Assembly (NCBI GenBank): GCA_943354745.1 | Contig: CALRDB010000032.1 | Coordinates: forward strand, 1-13,848 | DNA from: Candidatus Nomurabacteria bacterium | Lineage (GTDB): Bacteria > Patescibacteriota > Minisyncoccia > Phycocordibacterales > UBA10002 | Length of the DNA: 13,848 bases | Direction of reading: 5' to 3' | Shown: positions 6,726 through 11,957 of the stretch, in pieces | How the letters are laid out: every line of letters starts with the position of its first letter | How positions within the stretch are numbered: the first letter of the stretch is position 1 | Program-made: the position numbers and the translations under genes | The notes under the pieces: generated by a model | What the model was told of the DNA's origin: nothing | Database searches by the model: none | The model's input: the letters and a program-made list of their open reading frames with translations, nothing else

Positions 6726-7913
6726 CTACTTTTCTTTTGTCCCTTCGTCCATTCTCCGAAGAAAGACCCCAGCCCGCCCTGCCGCGTCAAACTTCACAAG
6801 TTCATACTTTTCCCCCGCGCAAAGATTGGTCAGTGACTCCATCAAGGCCGTTTTTCTTAATTGGATTTCCTCTTCGCTTCCGGTACTCACTTCGAGCGGC
6901 CAAATTCTTGCCGAACCATTTTCAGCAAGAAGAGTATCAATGTTTTGAAAAAGTGCTGTTATTTCCGAAGGGTCTTTCAAATATGCCGGGACCGAATATT
7001 CCGCCCAGATTTCATCGGCTTTTTCTATTCCCCTTCCTCGCAACACTTCTGACAGTCCTACATCGGTAGCGCTTACAGGTACGACTGGGTCAGCTCCTAA
7101 TTCCGGCGCGCTCACGAACGGGTCAATGTTCAAGACTTCTCTCGGTATAATACCGTTCTTCAGCATTTCTTCTTTCAGGTGGGCGTGTCCTCCTCCAAGA
7201 ACCACAATCGTCTTATCGGTAAGTAACTCACGAGCGAGTCCGCGTGTAGCTTCAGTATTGTATGGAAAGAAAAGCGTATTCCAATAGGTCTCACGACTTG
7301 CGGAACTCTTGCCGGGTTGAATCTCGAACAACCTCCGCTTGCGTTGTGTCCGTTCAAATTCGTCTTCCGTTGTAGCCTTCTTTTCGTTGACACCAATTGA
7401 TTGTTCGATGGAGCGTAGCGCTTCACTGTTATCAATCGACCTTTCGCGGGTACCGTGTTGGCGAGCTTCTTCCATTACCTGCGCAATCATTCCTTTTGTA
7501 CGTGGCGAGAGAGCATTCTCAAGTATACGGTAAGGGTCGAAAACCTTACTACCAGTCTCCTCACCAATTTGCTTCGTTACTTCCTTCCCCGCACGAAAAA
7601 GAAATTCAGAATCCGACTCATCTGGATGACGAACTACCTCTGTCTTTATACCAGCCTCCGGAGCTTTCGATTTATACGGCTCTTGCTCTGACACACCTGA
7701 TGGTTGTTCCGCGATACCTAGTTCGCGTCTGATTTCATTTGCTTGCTTCTGGGACGCGATAAATCCCTCGGCTTTTTGTTGTTGTAGCACGGCATTCTCC
7801 GCCTCTTTCGCGACGCTTGTCGCTGCGCTTTCTAAGGCTGTGAGTCTCTCGAGAGAAAGAGGTTCCTGCGGCGACTCTGGAGACTGCTGAAATTGTGAGT
7901 CCGGAGATTTCAT
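6726..7913 (-). CDS. Protein with disordered N terminus and Rossmann/methyltransferase-like C terminus
   Basis: A 395-residue cytoplasmic protein. Residues 1-100 are Gln/Glu/Ser/Pro-rich and probably unstructured with a short helix (20-67). Residues 100-200 are charged and helical. Residues 208-388 look like a Rossmann fold: beta strand and glycine loop VVLGGGHAH (237-245), a second strand ending in acid NIDPF (262-266), then ADEIWAEYSVP (299-309) and a late strand SARIWPLEV. This resembles a class I SAM-dependent methyltransferase with an unusual glycine loop; catalysis and substrate are unknown. The frame opens at a GTG (7943), but ATG 7911-7913 is preferred because a TGA-TATACT promoter lies 7 nt before it. 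It is flanked by the coiled-coil and SEC-C genes, each with its own promoter. Confidence 0.8.
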   Translation of the reverse strand: MKSPDSQFQQSPESPQEPLSLERLTALESAATSVAKEAENAVLQQQKAEGFIASQKQANEIRRELGIAEQPSGVSEQEPYKSKAPEAGIKTEVVRHPDESDSEFLFRAGKEVTKQIGEETGSKVFDPYRILENALSPRTKGMIAQVMEEARQHGTRERSIDNSEALRSIEQSIGVNEKKATTEDEFERTQRKRRLFEIQPGKSSASRETYWNTLFFPYNTEATRGLARELLTDKTIVVLGGGHAHLKEEMLKNGIIPREVLNIDPFVSAPELGADPVVPVSATDVGLSEVLRGRGIEKADEIWAEYSVPAYLKDPSEITALFQNIDTLLAENGSARIWPLEVSTGSEEEIQLRKTALMESLTNLCAGEKYELVKFDAAGRAGVFLRRMDEGTKEK

Positions 7914-7920
7914 AGCAAAA

Positions 7921-7948
7921 AGTATATCACCCACCAGACACACAACAA
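7921..7948 (-). promoter_or_regulatory. Leaderless-type promoter of the methyltransferase-like gene
   Basis: On the minus strand TGA-TATACT (hexamer 7921-7926) is an extended -10 element with TTGTTG (7943-7948) 16 bp upstream. Only 7 nt separate the hexamer from the ATG, which places the transcript start at the start codon. Confidence 0.6.
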
Positions 7949-7978
7949 ACGGTCCGAAGGGTATGGGCTGGCCACCTT

Positions 7979-8016
7979 TTTTAGCATTTGCTCACGGTCG
8001 TGAGCAAATGCTAAAA
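7979..8016. repeat. 38-bp palindrome, copy 1 of a pair flanking the SEC-C gene
   Basis: TTTTAGCATTTGCTCAC (7979-7995) and its exact complement (8000-8016) form a perfect 17-bp stem with loop GGTC. Copy 2 at 9609-9646 is identical except for one loop base (GGAC). The arms begin with T and end with A on either strand, so it is not a terminator by itself. Confidence 0.9.
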
Positions 8017-8060
8017 GTAGCCGAGGCACTGTTTGGTAAAAAGTGGGGGGAAACGGCTAC
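8012..8060 (-). terminator. Possible terminator overlapping the SEC-C gene stop
   Basis: On the minus strand GTAGCCG (8054-8060), which contains the TAG stop, pairs with CGGCTAC (8017-8023) across a 30-nt loop that holds a second short pairing (CACT/AGTG). TTTT follows at once, supplied by the arm of the adjacent palindrome. The long loop weakens the call. Confidence 0.45.
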
Positions 8061-9544
8061 GCCCCACAACACTTCTTGAATTTTTTATTGCTCCCGCATA
8101 AACAGGGGTCGTTGCGGCCGATTTTCGGAGATTTGACCGGCTTGCCGTCTTCGTCAAACGAATGGATGACTTGCTTGGTCTTCGTACGGTACACGAACGA
8201 AATGCCGAGTTCTTTCAGAAACTTTTCATACTTTGAAAACACTCGGTGCTGATACATTCGCTTCCCTGTCGCACACATATCGTCCCACGTACTGCGAAGC
8301 ATCTTTTGCTCCTTTTTCGGAAGTGCCGCGAAATCTTCTACAAGCGCAGGGTTATAGTGCTTTGCATACCGCTCCTTCTGGCGCTCGGCAAAATCGTAAA
8401 GGGGATTCAGGCGAAGCGAGGCGTCAAGCAGAGCTTCACCAAGTTGAATATCGCCTTTGTGAAAACAGCAGACGGCGGCGTTAGCGTATATCCGAAAGAC
8501 ATGAAAGATCGGGAGCCTGTCTTTGAGTAGGTTTTTGACTATCTGTTCAAATGCCTTATACGACTTTTCAAACTCGCCTTCTGCCATGTGCTTGCTCGCC
8601 TGCTCCAGCACCTTGATATATTTCTCTTTTGAGAATATATCGGTTTCCCAATCACCCGCTTCTCCTCTGCTTTGTCGTTCACGCGACGCTTCGTTAGGCG
8701 TTTTTCCTTTCAAACTCTGTCTCGGTATATTATTGGTGAATTCGCCCGCGACTCGTATAAGTTCCGCCGTATCCTTGAACTCCACGTCGTCGGGAGTAAG
8801 ACCGTCAAGCGCGTGCAGAGCGAAGTCTGTGTCGTATTTTTCCTCGCTTGAAGCCCAATCGGCAAATGTCTCAAGTGAAAAGAATCCGTCCATGCCGCAT
8901 TTCTTGAGCGCGTTTTCAAAACGATTGCGGGACTCTTCGTAGGAAGGTGTAACGGCAGGTTTGGATGCTTTCGGGCCGGCAATCCAAGAAGCCGTCATTT
9001 TCGCGTCAAAGGAGTTCCGCTTCCATGTTCGCATTGCTTCGCTCATTCCTTCCATAACGCGCGGGTAGGTGACAAAAAGACTCCCGACGCCGTGATAGAG
9101 TCCACTGACAGGAGCGATGCGCGCCCAAATCGTTTCCGTGCCGTGAAATGACAAACTTGCATTTATGTCATACACAAACTGTTCTGTGCCAGAGACAACT
9201 GAAGCGAGAGTAATACCTTTACCCCGCTCAACATTTTTGACTTCAAACAGCCCTGCATCAAAAGAAAGCATATCCTTGTAGGCGGAGAGCTTATCCTCAG
9301 GCAGGTGAAGTGGATTACGTTCCACAAAGAACTCCAGCCCGGTCTTGCCGTCGAAAATGTCCTGCTTGCAGTCAAACACCAGCCATTCAGAAAATAGTGC
9401 GAGTATTTTCTCCCGCTCCTCTGTGCTCGCGAGGAGTTTCCGCAGGCCAAAAGCCTCAGCGGCTTTATCCATGACCGCTACATCTTGGGCAGTTTGCTCC
9501 GTTACCCAGTCGGAAAGTGTGCCCAAAAACCCCGATTGCAACAT
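8057..9544 (-). CDS. TPR-like protein with C-terminal SEC-C zinc motif
   Basis: A 495-residue cytoplasmic protein. Residues 45-175 form an alpha/beta region (FSEWLVFDCKQDIFDGKTGLE...) that resembles the N-terminal region I recall from other stand-alone SEC-C proteins. Residues 305-390 contain TPR-like helical pairs (AEGEFEKSYKAFEQI, ANAAVCCFHKGDIQLGEAL). Residues 477-494 are a SEC-C motif with C481, C483, C492 and C493 (C-x-C-x8-CC), the zinc site first known from the tail of SecA, where it binds SecB and ribosomes. It is not SecA, since no ATPase domain is present. The function is unknown; binding of ribosomes or client proteins is inference. ATG 9544 is supported by an excellent promoter 8 nt away. 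A matching palindrome lies on each side of the gene. Confidence 0.87.
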   Translation of the reverse strand: MLQSGFLGTLSDWVTEQTAQDVAVMDKAAEAFGLRKLLASTEEREKILALFSEWLVFDCKQDIFDGKTGLEFFVERNPLHLPEDKLSAYKDMLSFDAGLFEVKNVERGKGITLASVVSGTEQFVYDINASLSFHGTETIWARIAPVSGLYHGVGSLFVTYPRVMEGMSEAMRTWKRNSFDAKMTASWIAGPKASKPAVTPSYEESRNRFENALKKCGMDGFFSLETFADWASSEEKYDTDFALHALDGLTPDDVEFKDTAELIRVAGEFTNNIPRQSLKGKTPNEASRERQSRGEAGDWETDIFSKEKYIKVLEQASKHMAEGEFEKSYKAFEQIVKNLLKDRLPIFHVFRIYANAAVCCFHKGDIQLGEALLDASLRLNPLYDFAERQKERYAKHYNPALVEDFAALPKKEQKMLRSTWDDMCATGKRMYQHRVFSKYEKFLKELGISFVYRTKTKQVIHSFDEDGKPVKSPKIGRNDPCLCGSNKKFKKCCGA

Positions 9545-9552
9545 ATGGAGAA

Positions 9553-9581
9553 ATTGTATGCGTCGATTGTGGGGGAGTCAA
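9553..9581 (-). promoter_or_regulatory. Strong leaderless-type promoter of the SEC-C gene
   Basis: On the minus strand TTGACT (9576-9581), a 17-bp spacer and TACAAT (9553-9558) match the sigma-70 consensus at five of six bases each. Only 8 nt lie between the -10 element and the ATG. This is the best promoter in the window. Confidence 0.8.
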
Positions 9582-9608
9582 TGCTACTGGGCTAAGCTGA
9601 TTTGCTCG

Positions 9609-9646
9609 TTTTAGCATTTGCTCACGGACGTGAGCAAATGCTAAAA
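9609..9646. repeat. 38-bp palindrome, copy 2 of a pair flanking the SEC-C gene
   Basis: The same perfect 17-bp stem as 7979-8016, with arms 9609-9625 and 9630-9646 and loop GGAC. It lies 28 bp upstream of the SEC-C gene -35 element and abuts direct repeat copy B. Confidence 0.9.
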
Positions 9647-9765
9647 GTCTGTTCCCTTGTCGAAAAATGGCTATAGGCAATGGTTTGTAGGAGTCAAACT
9701 CCTACAAAATGAGTGATTTTAAAATTTCTACATTTTTTTTGTCCGGACCACTGTCGTCAAAGCCG
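9643..9765. repeat. Direct repeat copy B (nfo 3' end and flank)
   Basis: This is the intact-gene copy of the repeat described at 6221-6342. It holds about 55 bp of non-coding sequence including the core CGAAAAATGGCTATAGGC, the stop-overlapping hairpin, and the last ~21 codons of nfo. Confidence 0.85.
9684..9708. other. Hairpin overlapping the nfo stop codon
   Basis: TTTGTAGGAGT (9684-9694), loop CAA and ACTCCTACAAA (9698-9708) form a perfect 11-bp stem that contains the nfo TAG (9702-9704). No T-run follows on the minus strand, so it may protect the 3' end or be part of an attachment site rather than a classic terminator. Confidence 0.7.
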
Positions 9766-10607
9766 GGGACTTCAAGGAGGAACGGGAGGTGCTTTAATTT
9801 CGGGTGATTCACGATGAGCTTGAAGACATCTTTTGCGACCTTCCCCTCCCCGATATTGTCGTGACGGTCACGCAAACTGCCGAATTCGTCGCGGCTGTCG
9901 TTGATATGGAAACATTCAAGCTTATCGAGGCCGATATTCTTGTCGAACATAGCCAAAAAATCATCGAGTTTCTTTTTTGTACTGAGGTCGTACCCCGCAA
10001 CGTGTAAATGGCAGGTATCGAGACAGACCCGGACACGGGGGTCGTTCACATCCTTTACAATCTGTGCGATTTCATCAAGTGACCGCCCGATTTTCCGCAT
10101 TCCCATGTCTTCAATAATAAAGTGAACATCTTTGGGAGCTTTCTTGAGTACCGCTTTGATATTGGAGATAAGGAGATCGTATCGTTCATGCTTCACATAG
10201 GTGGGAGAACTTGCTTTAACATCAAACAAATTCGGCATAAGGTCTTTGGCATCTTTCTTTTCTTCCTTGAATGACCCAAGGTGAATGATGCTTCCCCACA
10301 CACCAAGCTGCTCGGCGACCTCTAGCTCCGCGATGAGCGCGTCAACCGAGTGTTTCCCATTCGGTCCATCGTCAGCAAGGTTCACCAAGTACGACGCATG
10401 AAAATAGCACGACTCAATGCCGAGCTTCTTCGCCTCTTCTCTGAATGCTTTAGCGTCTTCGGGAGTCGTTTTGGCGAAGTTCCATCCTCGTGGACTTCCT
10501 GAAAACATCTGGAGTGCATTTCCGCCTATCGCCGCCGCTCTTGGCAGCGCCTCTTTGTATCCCCCTGCTATTGAAACGTGTCCGCCGACAAGTAATTGGT
10601 TCTTCAT
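9702..10607 (-). CDS. nfo: Endonuclease IV (AP endonuclease family 2)
   Basis: A 301-residue TIM-barrel enzyme that cuts DNA 5' of abasic sites and removes blocked 3' ends in base-excision repair. All nine ligands of the three-zinc site can be placed by order and context: H70, H109, E166, D197, H200 (LDTCH), H234 (FHINDS), D247 and H249 (DRHDNIGEG) and E279. The usual ENTAG around the first Glu is replaced by IEDMG, and about 21 extra residues lie between H109 and E166 compared with E. coli Nfo. The frame opens at 10628, inside the aldo/keto reductase gene; ATG 10607, 5 nt after that gene's stop, is preferred because MKNQLLVGGHVS matches the usual N terminus. No Shine-Dalgarno is seen, so it probably relies on coupling with the upstream gene. 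Its 3' end is duplicated at 6279-6342. Confidence 0.95.
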   Translation of the reverse strand: MKNQLLVGGHVSIAGGYKEALPRAAAIGGNALQMFSGSPRGWNFAKTTPEDAKAFREEAKKLGIESCYFHASYLVNLADDGPNGKHSVDALIAELEVAEQLGVWGSIIHLGSFKEEKKDAKDLMPNLFDVKASSPTYVKHERYDLLISNIKAVLKKAPKDVHFIIEDMGMRKIGRSLDEIAQIVKDVNDPRVRVCLDTCHLHVAGYDLSTKKKLDDFLAMFDKNIGLDKLECFHINDSRDEFGSLRDRHDNIGEGKVAKDVFKLIVNHPKLKHLPFLLEVPGFDDSGPDKKNVEILKSLIL

Positions 10608-10612
10608 AGTAA

Positions 10613-11479
10613 CTATCCAAGAGGACACACATCTGAGATACCCACCTTATCGGGATACTCTTTTCGTAATAATTCCACGTCTCCTTCGGTGAGATACCAA
10701 CCAACCGCCCCGAGATTCTCCTTAAGGTGCGCTGGATCACTGGTCTTCATCAGAGTCACTACATTCTGTTGCGACATGAGCCAGTTAATCGCGATTTGCG
10801 CGGGAGTCTTCTGATACTTCACACACATATCCTCCATTATCTTTGGCGTACCCTCAAGCAACTTCCCTTTCCCTATCGGCCGGTAGGCAACCATCATCAC
10901 ATCGTTTTCTTGGCAATAGTTGAGCAGTTTCTTTTGCTCAACTTCACGAACCTGGAGATTATAGTGCACTTGATCACACACAATCGGATGCTTTGAAAGA
11001 TCTTGAGCTTCTTTTAAGTGAGTAACACCAAAATTAGAAACGCCGATATGCTTGACCAGCCCTTCCTCCACAAGATCATTCAATGCTTCGACCGACTCTT
11101 TGAGCGGACACGTGTCACTAAATGCATGCAAAAGATAGAGATCAAGATAGTTGGTTTTGAGACGCTTCAGACTTTCTTTGCACGAGGTTAGGATACCATC
11201 GCAGGTATGGTTCTCCTCTGAAACTTTAGAGGTGATGAAAAGTTTCTTCCGGTTCATCCCTTGTAGTGCCTCGCCGACGAGCTCTTCGGCATGCCCGCCT
11301 CCATAGGATTCTGCTGTATCGATATGGGTAACACCTGCCTCAATAGCCGCGCGGATGCCCGCGATGTCTTTCTCATCATTCTGACTATTGGCCTCCTCCC
11401 GTCCACCCATCTGCCACGTGCCTAAGCCCAGCTCGGGAAGCTCGAATTTGCTCTTTAAATTTTTGATTGGAATCTGCAT
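10613..11479 (-). CDS. Aldo/keto reductase
   Basis: A 288-residue NAD(P)H-dependent reductase of the aldo/keto reductase superfamily, converting aldehydes or ketones to alcohols in the cytoplasm. The catalytic tetrad is D54, Y59 (IDTAESYG), K85 (ITSK) and H118 (LYLLH). The sequence also shows the conserved GVSNFG and DQVHYN segments and the late AINWL helix. The length is normal for single-domain members. The substrate is not evident; members of this type act on small aldehydes or 2,5-diketogluconate-like compounds. It is the first gene of a two-gene unit with nfo. TACAAT lies 6 nt before the ATG, suggesting a leaderless message. The link with nfo may reflect a response to reactive aldehydes and oxidants, which is inference. 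Confidence 0.94.
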   Translation of the reverse strand: MQIPIKNLKSKFELPELGLGTWQMGGREEANSQNDEKDIAGIRAAIEAGVTHIDTAESYGGGHAEELVGEALQGMNRKKLFITSKVSEENHTCDGILTSCKESLKRLKTNYLDLYLLHAFSDTCPLKESVEALNDLVEEGLVKHIGVSNFGVTHLKEAQDLSKHPIVCDQVHYNLQVREVEQKKLLNYCQENDVMMVAYRPIGKGKLLEGTPKIMEDMCVKYQKTPAQIAINWLMSQQNVVTLMKTSDPAHLKENLGAVGWYLTEGDVELLRKEYPDKVGISDVCPLG

Positions 11480-11485
11480 GACCTA

Positions 11486-11513
11486 ATTGTACTTCCCCCC
11501 AGACGAAGCGCAA
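11486..11513 (-). promoter_or_regulatory. Leaderless-type promoter of the aldo/keto reductase-nfo unit
   Basis: On the minus strand TACAAT (11486-11491) is followed by 6 nt and then the ATG. TTGCGC (11508-11513) lies 16 bp upstream as a partial -35 element. Confidence 0.55.
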
Positions 11514-11562
11514 CAAGACACCCTGTATGTCTCCCTCTTCCAGCAGCTACACCTCTCCCCGC

Positions 11563-11602
11563 AACAACATTCCAACATTCTCAAGAATGTTGGAATGTTG
11601 TT
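11563..11602. repeat. 40-bp palindrome, copy 1 of a pair around the winged-helix gene
   Basis: AACAACATTCCAACATTC (11563-11580), loop TCAA and an exact complement (11585-11602) form a perfect 18-bp stem. The right arm encodes the last six residues of the winged-helix protein (TTFQHS). The core CATTCCAACAT is shared with the palindrome at 11904-11936. No T-run follows on the minus strand. Confidence 0.9.
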
Positions 11603-11865
11603 ATGAAGTCATGGAGGATTTTTCCATAAGGGGAAAGTGACTGCATGACCACCCTGCCCTTGTATTTTTTGTGTATCAGTCCCGCATGCACAAGGCGTCG
11701 GGTGTGTTCGGAAATTGTCTTTGGATTACATTTCAGACTTTCAGAAATATCTTCAACACTTATGGATTCCCTTCTCGCAATAAGACGAAGTATGTTGATT
11801 CGGTGATGGTTTGCTACTCCCTTAAAATGCCGTTCTAATTGCTTCGCGTCTTTAATTTTTCTCAT
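11581..11865 (-). CDS. Small winged-helix (ArsR-like) transcriptional regulator
   Basis: A 94-residue DNA-binding protein made of one winged helix-turn-helix. The positioning helix starts near VEDISESLK (38-45), the recognition helix is NPKTISEHTRRLVHAGLI (47-64), and the wing is about HKKYKGRVVMQSLS (65-78). The motif NHHRINILRLI (19-29) is typical of ArsR-type and related regulators. The ArsR metal site (ELCVCDL) is absent, so it is not a metal sensor of that kind. It stands alone, between the surface-protein gene and the aldo/keto reductase unit. Palindromes with a shared core lie 38 bp upstream of its start and across its stop; they could be its own operators, which is inference. No Shine-Dalgarno is seen. 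The last six codons lie in a palindrome arm, so the C terminus may have been replaced by an inserted element. Confidence 0.85.
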   Translation of the reverse strand: MRKIKDAKQLERHFKGVANHHRINILRLIARRESISVEDISESLKCNPKTISEHTRRLVHAGLIHKKYKGRVVMQSLSPYGKILHDFITTFQHS

Positions 11866-11903
11866 ACATTTTTTCTTAGTACTGATAAAGTAGTCCTTTT
11901 TTC

Positions 11904-11936
11904 GTCATTCCAACATCCTTGAGGATGTTGAAATGA
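11904..11936. repeat. Palindrome, copy 2 of a pair around the winged-helix gene
   Basis: GTCATTCCAACATCC (11904-11918) and GGATGTTGAAATGAC (11922-11936) pair with one mismatch around a three-base loop (or TTGA with a shifted end). It lies between the surface-protein gene and the regulator, 38 bp from the regulator's ATG. It shares CATTCCAACAT and the reverse half with 11563-11602. Confidence 0.85.
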
Positions 11937-11940
11937 CACG

Positions 11941-11957
11941 TAGAACGAAAAGTTCTA
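11941..11957. other. Small hairpin directly after the surface-protein stop
   Basis: TAGAAC (11941-11946), a five-base loop and GTTCTA (11952-11957) form a 6-bp stem that touches the TAA stop of the surface-protein gene. No T-run follows on the minus strand, but together with the palindrome at 11904-11936 it may end or protect that transcript. Confidence 0.4.

Noticed and set aside
7914..7943. GTG start ten codons upstream for the methyltransferase-like gene
   Set aside because: It would place the TGA-TATACT promoter inside the coding region; ATG 7913 sits 7 nt after that promoter.
10608..10628. Upstream start for nfo overlapping the aldo/keto reductase gene
   Set aside because: The added residues do not resemble the family N terminus, whereas the ATG at 10607 follows the neighbouring stop by 5 nt and starts with a typical sequence.
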